26,881 bases of DNA from a virus. Positions 19,614 to 26,881 of this stretch are shown here, piece by piece (the first letter of the stretch is position 1; each line of letters begins with the position of its first letter). Where the stretch lies: positions 1 to 26,881 of the IMG/VR virus record IMGVR_UViG_3300017781_000097; one strand, 5' to 3'. The notes beneath the pieces were generated by a model that was not told where the DNA came from, did no database searches, and saw nothing but the letters and a program-made list of their open reading frames with translations. A program made the position numbers and the translations under genes.

Positions 19614-21020
19614 ATGTATAAATACAAAACAGAACCCTTTAAGCATCAAAGACAATCATTAATTGAAGGGGCAAAACCATACAACTTTGCTTACTTTATG
19701 GAAATGGGAACTGGTAAAACTAAAGTTGCTATAGACAATGCAGCTTATTTATTTCAAGATCAAAGAATTAATTTTGTATTTGTTATTGCACCTAATTCTG
19801 TATATCAAAATTGGAAAAAAGAAATTGATGTTCATTGTCCAGAAGAAACAAATATCTATATTTGGAAAGTAACTAAAGATAAAACGTTTAAGCTAGATCC
19901 TAAAAAACTTACATTTATTTTAATGAATGTTGAAGCATTATCTCATGCATCAGGTAAGAAATGGTTAGAATATAAACTACTTAAACATGGTATGAGAAGC
20001 ATGATTATATTAGATGAAAGTACTTCAATTAAAAATTTAAAAGCATCAAGATCTAAAGCTATTATTAAATTAGGTCAATTAGCTAGATATAAAAGAATAC
20101 TAACTGGATCTCCTATTACTAAATCTCCATTAGATTTATTCTCTCAATGTGCTTTTTTAGATAAAGCCTTATTAGGTTATGACAATTTTACAGTATTTAA
20201 ATCTAAGTATGCAGTTATGTATAGTATTGAAAGAGGTGGATACAATATTCAAATACCTAAATACTATGTAAATCTTGAAGAATTAGAATATAAATTAAAA
20301 CACTTTTCTTACCGTGTTAGAAAAAAAGATTGTTTAGATTTACCAGAAAAGATGTACGTACAAAGATATGTGGATATGTCAGAAGAACAAAGACTAGCTT
20401 ATGAAAAGTTAAAAATTACTGCACTTATGATTATGAAAGATGAAGAAGTATCTTACAATAATAAGCTTACTGAATTACTTAAATTACAACAAGTAGCAAA
20501 TGGTTTTGTAAAAACTAATGATGGTAATATTGTTGATTTTAAAACGAATGCCAAACTTAAAGAACTAATGAGTATCTTAGAAGAGAGTGAAGATAAGTGT
20601 ATTATATGGGCTAACTATGTACATAACATTGAAAGTATTAAAAGTAAATTAGCTGAAACTTATGGGGTTGATTCTGTAGTTTCAATATATGGTAAAGACT
20701 CAGTTGAATCTCGTAACCAATCAGTTGAAAAATTTCAAACAAAAGATGAATGTAGATTCTTAGTTGGTAATCCAACAGTAGGTGGTTATGGTTTAACTTT
20801 GACTGCTGCTAAATATGTAATTTATTTTAGTAATTCTTATAATTTAGAAGTCAGACAACAAAGTGAAGATAGGGCTCACAGAATAGGTCAGAAGTCGCAA
20901 GTAACTTATATTGATATAATCTGTAGAGATACTATTGATCAAATGGTATTACACAATCTTGAAAACAAAATAGAATTATCTGCTAAGACTCTTGGGGAAC
21001 AGGTTCAGAAGTGGCTTTAG
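19614..21020 (+). CDS. SNF2-family DNA helicase
   Basis: About 468 aa, SF2. Motif I MGTGKT (31-36), motif II DEST (134-137), motif III LTGSPITKSPLDLF, then the second RecA lobe with IIWANYVHNIESIKSKL, GGYGLTLTAAKYVIYF and motif VI QQSEDRAHRIGQKSQVTYID. It would remodel protein-DNA complexes or branch-migrate DNA. It is the only plus-strand gene in the replication region, and its 3' end overlaps the minus-strand nuclease gene by 38 bp. An upstream TTG would add 10 residues; ATG 19614 has no SD. Confidence 0.9.
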   Translation: MYKYKTEPFKHQRQSLIEGAKPYNFAYFMEMGTGKTKVAIDNAAYLFQDQRINFVFVIAPNSVYQNWKKEIDVHCPEETNIYIWKVTKDKTFKLDPKKLTFILMNVEALSHASGKKWLEYKLLKHGMRSMIILDESTSIKNLKASRSKAIIKLGQLARYKRILTGSPITKSPLDLFSQCAFLDKALLGYDNFTVFKSKYAVMYSIERGGYNIQIPKYYVNLEELEYKLKHFSYRVRKKDCLDLPEKMYVQRYVDMSEEQRLAYEKLKITALMIMKDEEVSYNNKLTELLKLQQVANGFVKTNDGNIVDFKTNAKLKELMSILEESEDKCIIWANYVHNIESIKSKLAETYGVDSVVSIYGKDSVESRNQSVEKFQTKDECRFLVGNPTVGGYGLTLTAAKYVIYFSNSYNLEVRQQSEDRAHRIGQKSQVTYIDIICRDTIDQMVLHNLENKIELSAKTLGEQVQKWL

Positions 21021-21723
21021 ATTTGTGATATCTATCTACTCTTTCTAACCATTTATCTTCATACTCTTTTAACTTTGATTCATTCATTTTAAATTCTTGG
21101 TATAATATATCTTTGGTACAAATACATATAAGGCCTTGTGTTATAGGACCATATTGTTCTTTGTGTGCTAATGAATATGCAGCTATCTGATAGTAATAGT
21201 CTTCTACAAACTCTTCTCTCTTTGGTTTATTACTTTGTTTAAAGTCAATGATTGTAGGTTTATCATCATAAAGACCAACTACGTCTGTTGCACCTGCCCA
21301 TCTATCTTCATATGCTAGACTTACTTCATTACCCCATACCTCTTTCAATAGGTCAAGATTGTTTACTATCTCGTGAGCCATGAGTCGTGCTTGTGCACCC
21401 TCTGGAGATAGGTTTAGGTAGCCACGACCATCTATGTAGTTTTCAAGGACATAGTGCATCTCCGTGCCTCTGAGAGCTGCCTGTGAGGTAATTCTAGCTG
21501 CCTCTTGGTATCCAACTCTTTCTCTCCACTTATCTAATCCAGCTTTCTTTTCAGGAGATTGAGTAGCAGATAATATAGTCGTAACACTTGGTATCTTTTT
21601 GTTACCTACATTATAAGTCCGTGAACCGTCCTCCTCCTGTCTTGTATATTTTTTATATTGGTATTTCTTTTCGAGTTTTAAATCAGTAATAAAAAATTTA
21701 TTGTTTTTTTTAATAAGTTGCAT
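20983..21723 (-). CDS. Cas4/RecB-like PD-(D/E)XK exonuclease
   Basis: A 246-aa nuclease. IPSVTTILSATQ (44-55), RGTEMHYVLE (85-94, H90), GATDVVG (144-150, D147), IIDFKQSNK (158-166, D160, K162) and DYYYQIAAYSLA (175-186) are the conserved blocks. Likely ssDNA or end-processing exonuclease in recombination or replication. Its start overlaps the end of the cupin gene by 14 bp. It is the tail-to-tail partner of the SNF2 helicase, overlapping it by 38 bp. Confidence 0.88.
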   Translation of the reverse strand: MQLIKKNNKFFITDLKLEKKYQYKKYTRQEEDGSRTYNVGNKKIPSVTTILSATQSPEKKAGLDKWRERVGYQEAARITSQAALRGTEMHYVLENYIDGRGYLNLSPEGAQARLMAHEIVNNLDLLKEVWGNEVSLAYEDRWAGATDVVGLYDDKPTIIDFKQSNKPKREEFVEDYYYQIAAYSLAHKEQYGPITQGLICICTKDILYQEFKMNESKLKEYEDKWLERVDRYHKSKATSEPVPQES

Positions 21724-22153
21724 ATGAAAAAATAATTCTAGGATCTAAACCAATTGCTACATGTAAACTTCTTGCTGGTATATGAAGCATATCACCAGGT
21801 TCTACAATAAATTCTTTGTCTTCTACTTTATATAAAGTTCTTCCTAATGCTCCAATAATAAATACATCATAATCGTCTCTATGTGTTGGGCTTTTAATTC
21901 CTGATTGCATACTATAAAAAATATCTAAATCAGAATTAGAATTATTTTTATTAAAATTTTTTTGTAAGTAATTGTACATATCTCTTAAATCTGGATTTTC
22001 TTGTATACCTTTTATTTGAAAAGTAGAATGTAATACATATTCTGATAACCATTGACTATTTATTTGAGATACATAATGGCCTGAATTTAATATTCTTGAA
22101 CAAGAATTAAAATCAAAGGGTTGTGCAAATTTTATTTTATTTTTTTCAAACAC
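21710..22153 (-). CDS. Cupin-fold protein (possible oxygenase), 147 aa
   Basis: C-terminal half HRDDYDVFIIGALGRTLYKVEDKEFIVEPGDMLHIPARSLHVAIGLDPRIIFSYATY is a cupin: H-x-D metal ligand pair, PGDML-IP turn and a second H before the strand ending in R. Resembles JmjC-like cupin oxygenases of marine phages, so an Fe(II) enzyme is likely; the substrate is unknown. GTG start at 22153 (no other in-frame start nearby), 9 nt after the XhlA-like gene. It is the third oxygenase-like gene here. Confidence 0.7.
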   Translation of the reverse strand: MFEKNKIKFAQPFDFNSCSRILNSGHYVSQINSQWLSEYVLHSTFQIKGIQENPDLRDMYNYLQKNFNKNNSNSDLDIFYSMQSGIKSPTHRDDYDVFIIGALGRTLYKVEDKEFIVEPGDMLHIPARSLHVAIGLDPRIIFSYATY

Positions 22154-22162
22154 ATAAATGTT

Positions 22163-22375
22163 CTAGAATACTTTGAATAGAAGAGCAACAATTATTCCTA
22201 TCATTGAAGTCATTAAAAACGCAGTAGAAGATATAAGTATTTTTTCAATTCTATGTACGTCTGTATGTAAATCTTTAATTTGTTTATTAGTTTGCTCTTG
22301 CATGATTCTGCACAACTTCTCATGGTCATCAATTCTTTGATGGGCTAGATTATCTTTAGAAGTTTTTCTTGGCAC
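22163..22375 (-). CDS. XhlA-like membrane protein, 70 aa
   Basis: A helical, charged N-terminus (about residues 5-48, with heptads in EQTNKQIKDLHTDVHRIEKIL) is followed by one transmembrane helix (STAFLMTSMIGIIVALLF). This is the layout of haemolysin XhlA-type proteins near phage lysis genes; the sequence itself is not diagnostic. GTG start at 22375 with GGGAGG 9 nt upstream, inside the end of the 909-aa gene. Possible role in lysis or membrane attachment. Confidence 0.65.
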   Translation of the reverse strand: MPRKTSKDNLAHQRIDDHEKLCRIMQEQTNKQIKDLHTDVHRIEKILISSTAFLMTSMIGIIVALLFKVF

Positions 22376-25085
22376 TTACTATTCCTCCCTTATTAAAAAG
22401 GTTAAGGGCTTGTGCTAATTCAGTATTAGATTGACCACCCATTGGTAGGTTAGATGGAGTAACATTTGGTAAAGGTATGTTACTAGTGTCTGAGCCTACT
22501 ATAGAACCGACTCTTTGACCAGAACCTTGTTTTTGTATTCCAGATTCTACATATGGGTCTACTTCTATTGCAGGTGCATTTTCTGGTTGAAACTGTCTTG
22601 TTGCTGGTGCATTAGGCATAACTCCATTTTCAAAATATTTTTCAAAAGCTTCTTTGTTACCATTAAGTTGATTGATTGCTGCTTCAGCTTCTTGTGCACC
22701 TATTATTCCTTCAGCAACTAATGCACTTCCAAGTTGTCCAATATATCTTTCTAATTTTGGAAAGCTATCAATTTTACCAACTTTACCAATACCTTTACTC
22801 GCACCTCCTAAACCATCTATTAAAGCTTTTGTAGTTGAAGGTCTTGATAAAGCATAAGCTAAAGCAGTAGGACCTAATACAAAAAATGTTGCAGCACCCG
22901 GATCAATTGTACCTGTAGAAAAACCGACTACACCTACAATTTGTGAAATAGCACCAGCTTGTTTCATTTGTACTAACATCTCACCACTTGTTCCCGCAGA
23001 CCCTGGTGGTTTAATTTTACCTTCAACCATTTGAATTCTTCTCACATAATCTCTGATACCTTTTATTTGTGTATCATCTAAAAAACCAACTGGTTTTTTT
23101 GTTATTGGATCTTTCCCTAATAACCAATCATAATCTTTTAAAAATTTTTCAGCTTTAGTTTTATTTAAATTAAAATATTGACCAGCTTTATCTACACTAC
23201 TATTTAAAAAATCTTTTAAAAATTGTCCTTGTAGTGCACCTCTAATTGCTAATCTATTTGGAAAAACATCAAATTGTGTTCCACCGACTTGTTTTCCACC
23301 AACTTGTTTTCCACCAACTGTAAATTTTGCATCCTTTAAACTTTGATTAAATGATCTAAAGTAACTTGGTTTACCTGCACCTATGATATTTTTATATAAG
23401 GTTTCTTGCCCCATCTGTGAATTTAATAATTTTTTAATTGTTTCTTGTTGAAAAGGTTTTGCACCTAAATTAGTAAAACCAGAAGCAATTACTCTTTTTG
23501 CATTTACTGCAGCAGGTAGTGGAGAATTAGCTAACATGGATTCCATTCTTTTTAAAAGTTCTGCTCTTACTGAAGATGCTGTACCAGTAAGACCTATTTT
23601 ATCTCCAATAGCAGTATAAACATTTTTAAATCTATTATAATCAGCTCTTCCTTCCAGTCTTCCAACCATAGATAACATATCACTTACATCAGTATTTCTA
23701 ACATCCATATTTTTTGCTTGTGCTTCATAAATATAATCATCTAAATTTGAAACATCTTTATTTTCATATTTACCATTAGGTTGTCTTTCTCTTACCCGTA
23801 TTGTTTTTGGTACTTCAGGACCTCTAATTACAACATCATAAGCTGGGTCCATTGATCCGTCTGCTCTTCTTACTGTTGCGTTTATATCAGCAGTAAGATC
23901 ATTCCATAATTTATTTTTAGTTCCTTGATAGATATCTGTATAATTACCTTTTATTTGTGCGTTTAAAAATTGAGTGACCCCATCTTTAGCGGCATCATAA
24001 TCTATTTTTGGTAAATCTTTTGTTAATACTTTTGTAAATTGATCGATAGATTCAATTGTTGTTATTCTTCCTAATCCCTCTGCATTTCTTATAAATGCAC
24101 CACCACCAATAGAAGCAGCGGCAAGAGAAGAAGCTAACTCTACCCCAGACTGATCTGTTAATTTACCAGCTACAATATTTCCTCTTTCAAAAACAAACTC
24201 TTCTCCTTTGCCTAATAATCTTTTCTTTTTATCAAAAAAATCTGGTCTAGCTTGTTGAGCACTTTTGTATGCTTCATCGCTTAATTCTAAACTCTCTAAA
24301 ATAACTCTTTGTTGTGGACTAAGTGTGACTGTAGTTTTTAATGCTTCCTCAGTTAAGCCTTTACCCACTAATTTATCTAAAACTTCTTTAGATGGTAATT
24401 TTCCAGTTTCTTTAATTTTTGCTACTTCTTTATAAAACAATTTATCCGCATCTAATCCTTTAACTACATCTCTAGCACCATCAATTGTTTTTATAGATGC
24501 TCCAGTAACTTTGTTTGAAATTTTTGCTAATGCACCAGCCATACCAAAACCAAGTAATTCTCCAAAAGCACCTTGGGCTGTGCCCCTTGCAACTTCTCTA
24601 ACAATACTTTCTTTAGGATCAAATGTTTGAGAGATAGCTGCACCAGCTCCACCCCCAATTCCAGCTCCAGTCACTCCTGCTAAAATTTTTTGTTTATTTT
24701 TACTTAAATTTATAAGTGGTCTAGCAATTCTAGCTATTCTTGCAGCAGCGATAGATGTACCAACTAAAGATGAACCCCCAGTAAATGGAGCTGCAGCTAC
24801 ACCAGCAATACCACCAGCAATAGATAAACCTACCTCTGTTACTATTCTCATAAAGTCTGGACTAGCTAAAAAACTTTCTGTATCTTTATTATATTTACCC
24901 TTAGCAGCATCTGATAAAACTTCTTCAGGTGTAATCATAAGTTTCATCTCGTCATCAAAACTTAAACCACCTCCCTTAGTATTTCCTTTTGCAGCTAATA
25001 CAGAGTCAATAGCTAGTTGCTCTTTAGGTGTAGGAGTTGAACCTTTTATTTTGAATGTTTCGTTTTGTACAACTATCTCTGCCAT
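22356..25085 (-). CDS. Large virion protein, 909 aa (possible internal/injection protein)
   Basis: Residues about 85-160 contain hydrophobic glycine/alanine-rich stretches (EVGLSIAGGIAGVAAAPFT, ILAGVTGAGIGGGAGAAIS) that could insert into membranes, and another near 730-760 (ISQIVGVVGFSTGTIDPGAAT). The large size, position between other virion genes and membrane-active stretches fit an internal virion protein that is injected with DNA, like T7 gp15/gp16, but no lytic transglycosylase motif is seen. A short VGGKQ repeat occurs near residue 598. The C-terminus ends LFNKGGIVSAKKNF. AAGGA 7 nt before ATG 25085. Confidence 0.6.
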   Translation of the reverse strand: MAEIVVQNETFKIKGSTPTPKEQLAIDSVLAAKGNTKGGGLSFDDEMKLMITPEEVLSDAAKGKYNKDTESFLASPDFMRIVTEVGLSIAGGIAGVAAAPFTGGSSLVGTSIAAARIARIARPLINLSKNKQKILAGVTGAGIGGGAGAAISQTFDPKESIVREVARGTAQGAFGELLGFGMAGALAKISNKVTGASIKTIDGARDVVKGLDADKLFYKEVAKIKETGKLPSKEVLDKLVGKGLTEEALKTTVTLSPQQRVILESLELSDEAYKSAQQARPDFFDKKKRLLGKGEEFVFERGNIVAGKLTDQSGVELASSLAAASIGGGAFIRNAEGLGRITTIESIDQFTKVLTKDLPKIDYDAAKDGVTQFLNAQIKGNYTDIYQGTKNKLWNDLTADINATVRRADGSMDPAYDVVIRGPEVPKTIRVRERQPNGKYENKDVSNLDDYIYEAQAKNMDVRNTDVSDMLSMVGRLEGRADYNRFKNVYTAIGDKIGLTGTASSVRAELLKRMESMLANSPLPAAVNAKRVIASGFTNLGAKPFQQETIKKLLNSQMGQETLYKNIIGAGKPSYFRSFNQSLKDAKFTVGGKQVGGKQVGGTQFDVFPNRLAIRGALQGQFLKDFLNSSVDKAGQYFNLNKTKAEKFLKDYDWLLGKDPITKKPVGFLDDTQIKGIRDYVRRIQMVEGKIKPPGSAGTSGEMLVQMKQAGAISQIVGVVGFSTGTIDPGAATFFVLGPTALAYALSRPSTTKALIDGLGGASKGIGKVGKIDSFPKLERYIGQLGSALVAEGIIGAQEAEAAINQLNGNKEAFEKYFENGVMPNAPATRQFQPENAPAIEVDPYVESGIQKQGSGQRVGSIVGSDTSNIPLPNVTPSNLPMGGQSNTELAQALNLFNKGGIVSAKKNF
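23281..23320. repeat. 15-bp in-frame repeat in the 909-aa gene
   Basis: Copies CCACCGACTTGTTTT and CCACCAACTTGTTTT (23281-23310), then a third partial copy. They encode VGGKQ-VGGKQ-VGG on the minus strand. This would vary in copy number by slippage and seems to be a linker between domains. Confidence 0.7.
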
Positions 25086-25093
25086 ATAAATCC

Positions 25094-25954
25094 TTAATTT
25101 GCACTTACATCGTATTTGTTACCATCATATTGTTTAATAGTAACACCTTCACTTAAATCAACATAGTTAGAAGCACCTTTGCCTGAAGCCTCCATAATTT
25201 CTAATGCAGTAGTAAAGTCTGCATTGTTATCTTCTGCAATTGCAATAGCATCTGCAAAGTAACTATCTAACGCTTGTAATTTTGCTTCAAACGTAGCTTC
25301 AGTATCTCCTACTTGTGGAATTAGTTTTGTAATTCTTTCTGCTTCTTGTTCTGATACTGCAGCACCTGAGATCGCTTGTGTTACGAATGATGTTGCTTGT
25401 TGTATTCTACTTTTAAAAGCACCGTAGTCTTTTGAAAATTGTGAGCCACCTACTTTACCAAGTGATGCTCTAATTCTACTCATATCACCAAACCCTACAG
25501 GCTTACCTAATTTATAATAGTCATCACCTATTCTAGATAAAATAGTTCTTACTCTTTTACTTCCTTGAATTTGTTTAATAGATTCAGCAGAGGGTTTAGA
25601 TACAACAGTAATTTTTCCAGTTCCATCAACTTGAGCTACTGTGCCTTTTGGTAAATTATAAGCTTTTAATTCTTGTTCTCCCAAAGTTCTTACACCTTTT
25701 CCAGAGCCTTTTGCTTTTTCTACTGATAAAATAGTTGCTGGTAATTTTCCAACACCTTCACCTAATGCAGATAATGCGGGAGCAATACCTTCCCCTTTTG
25801 CTTGAAGCAAGGGTGCAGCTAAAGTTGCTGCATAGATTGCTTTCTCTTTTGAAGATAGTGATCCAAGTCCACCAGTATTAAAATGTTTAATAGTTGGTTT
25901 TAAACTTTTAAAATATCTATCTTTAAATAATTTTCTTGTTAATACTTTATCCAT
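25094..25954 (-). CDS. Virion protein, 286 aa
   Basis: Lies between two other virion genes, 8 nt after and 2 nt before them. N-terminus basic, with FNTGGLGSLSS near residue 25 and an alanine/leucine-rich helix (KEKAIYAATLAAPLLQAKGEGIAPALSALGEG). Then a segment YNLPKGTVAQVDGTGKITVVSKP and an acidic, helical C-terminal half (SEQEAERITKLIPQVGDTEATFEAKLQALDSYFADAIAIAEDNN). I recognise it as a structural protein of this phage type only through context. SD GAGG at 7 nt. Confidence 0.55.
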   Translation of the reverse strand: MDKVLTRKLFKDRYFKSLKPTIKHFNTGGLGSLSSKEKAIYAATLAAPLLQAKGEGIAPALSALGEGVGKLPATILSVEKAKGSGKGVRTLGEQELKAYNLPKGTVAQVDGTGKITVVSKPSAESIKQIQGSKRVRTILSRIGDDYYKLGKPVGFGDMSRIRASLGKVGGSQFSKDYGAFKSRIQQATSFVTQAISGAAVSEQEAERITKLIPQVGDTEATFEAKLQALDSYFADAIAIAEDNNADFTTALEIMEASGKGASNYVDLSEGVTIKQYDGNKYDVSAN

Positions 25955-25956
25955 AG

Positions 25957-26802
25957 TTACCTCGGCTGCATCATATTATAAGCTGCATAACCACCCAAAG
26001 CAGTTCCAGCTGCTTGTGCTAATGGATTAGAGCCGGGAGCCGTGGTTGCGGTTACAGTACTTTGTGTTGTTGGTAAATTAGTCATGATACCTTTTAAGAA
26101 TTCAATTCTTTGATAAGGTTCATAAGCTCTTTGTAATTCAGTTTGTCTTTGTGCTTCTAAAGCCTGCTGACCAATTCCTCTTTGCAGAGCACCTGCCTGC
26201 ATTTGTTGATTTATATCTGCTTGGAACATAGCTTGTTGTTGTAAACCAGCTTGGCCTAATGCTTGACCAGTTGCTAACTGTTGGGCTCTTTGTTGTTGAG
26301 CAGCTCCTAATGCAGTTTGAAAACCTTGAGCTTGAGCTTGACCTACTTGAGCTAATCTAGCTCTTTCTAATTCTGCTTGAGCAATACCTTGTCTACCACC
26401 ACCAAAAGCTCCAGCTCCAACTGCTTGTGCAGATAATTGGTTAGTAGCCATTTGTGCTTGTCTATTAATTTCATCAGTAACATATGATTGATAAGGATTA
26501 AAAAATTGTGATATGTTTGGAGCTTGTTGTCCAGCTTGTAATGAAGCAATACCTTGAGTAACAGTTCCTGTCCCAGCTCCTGTTGTACCAGCTTGAGTTA
26601 TACCAGCTTGTTCGAGTGGAGTAATTGGTGCAACTTGTATACCAGGTAAGTTAACTGGTGTTTTCGCAAGATTAGCAGCTTCATCATAAAGTGATAGTTT
26701 TCTAGCCTCTACTCCCGGTGCTTCTCTAGCAATAGTAGTTTGTGTTCCTGTAGAACTACCACCACCTCCTCCTCCCGAGGATCCTCCTCCAAATATACTC
26801 AT
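25957..26802 (-). CDS. Gly/Gln/Ala-rich virion protein, 281 aa
   Basis: N-terminus MSIFGGGSSGGGGGGSS is a low-complexity linker. Most of the protein is a repetitive A/Q-rich helix (about residues 85-230) containing GAGAFGGGRQGIAQAELERAR and ending with AYEPYQRIEFLKGI, patterns I associate with tail/internal virion proteins of marine podoviruses. AAAGGAG 11 nt before ATG 26802. It is followed closely by two further virion genes and directly preceded by a gene cut by the window edge. Confidence 0.6.
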   Translation of the reverse strand: MSIFGGGSSGGGGGGSSTGTQTTIAREAPGVEARKLSLYDEAANLAKTPVNLPGIQVAPITPLEQAGITQAGTTGAGTGTVTQGIASLQAGQQAPNISQFFNPYQSYVTDEINRQAQMATNQLSAQAVGAGAFGGGRQGIAQAELERARLAQVGQAQAQGFQTALGAAQQQRAQQLATGQALGQAGLQQQAMFQADINQQMQAGALQRGIGQQALEAQRQTELQRAYEPYQRIEFLKGIMTNLPTTQSTVTATTAPGSNPLAQAAGTALGGYAAYNMMQPR

Positions 26803-26881
26803 TTAATTTAACTCCTTTTCAAATTCAACATGTCTTGTTTTATAGCCATACTTCGGCATAATTTTTTTGTATCCAGGTCTC
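26803..26881 (-). CDS. C-terminal end of an unidentified gene (cut by window edge)
   Basis: The last 25 codons of an open frame (RPGYKKIMPKYGYKTRHVEF, ...EKELN) end in TAA at 26803, immediately before the ATG of the 281-aa virion gene. The neighbouring SD lies inside its end, so the two genes are coupled. Too short to name; basic and with repeated KYGYK-like residues. Confidence 0.5.
   Translation of the reverse strand, partial: RPGYKKIMPKYGYKTRHVEFEKELN

Noticed and set aside
26367-26549. A 60-aa same-strand frame inside the 281-aa virion gene.
   Set aside because: Low-complexity frame shift of a Q/A-rich repeat (L/H/Q-rich), without SD.

Overview
The window is AT-rich (roughly one third G+C by eye) and densely coded, and it looks like part of a lytic-type tailed phage genome, most likely a podovirus-like phage of a low-GC marine bacterium. 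The evidence is the terminase small subunit and the N-terminal part of the large subunit, a phage family A DNA polymerase with a full replication cluster, large glycine/alanine-rich virion proteins, and gene families I associate with marine phages (gp88-like, DUF3310, prolyl-4-hydroxylase-like oxygenases). No integrase, tRNA, rRNA or CRISPR array was seen. Both window ends cut genes: terminase large subunit on the left, an unidentified gene on the right.

Almost everything is on the minus strand, so reading order runs from right to left. From 26881 to 22163: virion proteins and a small XhlA-like membrane protein. From 22153 to 13444: nucleic-acid metabolism, with a cupin-fold protein, a Cas4/RecB-like nuclease, two conserved phage proteins (one a possible ssDNA-binding protein), an AEP-type primase-polymerase, an SF1 helicase, two 2-oxoglutarate/Fe(II) oxygenase-like proteins, DUF3310 and a PolA-type polymerase. 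One SNF2 helicase (19614-21020) runs on the plus strand inside this block, and a LAGLIDADG homing endonuclease sits against the 3' end of the polymerase. From 11161 to 6500: small accessory genes, a cytosine-5 methyltransferase and a three-gene plus-strand island (10532-11161). From 6218 to 1: terminase small subunit, then a set of short transcription units (gp88-like, VRR-NUC-like nuclease, many small proteins) before the terminase large subunit.

Six very short genes or gene pairs stand out: two paralogous membrane micro-proteins (29 and 32 aa), a further 29-aa membrane peptide, a 49-aa two-helix protein, a 33-aa protein built of 11-aa repeats, and a 41-aa lipoprotein that overlaps a zinc-ribbon gene in another frame. 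A much larger overlap lies in the methyltransferase gene: a 265-aa second frame with its own Shine-Dalgarno and family-like motifs is nested inside it.

The leftmost 6.7 kb also has an organised regulatory layout: repeated promoter/leader modules (TTGACA-type -35, a CTAACAA leader, strong SD), hairpins at unit ends, two sets of three repeats sharing one core (2.72-2.86 kb and 5.53-5.62 kb), and an AT-rich intergenic region at 6219-6507 with repeated TTTTCCTA boxes. This is where I would look for an undescribed regulatory or replication-initiation system.
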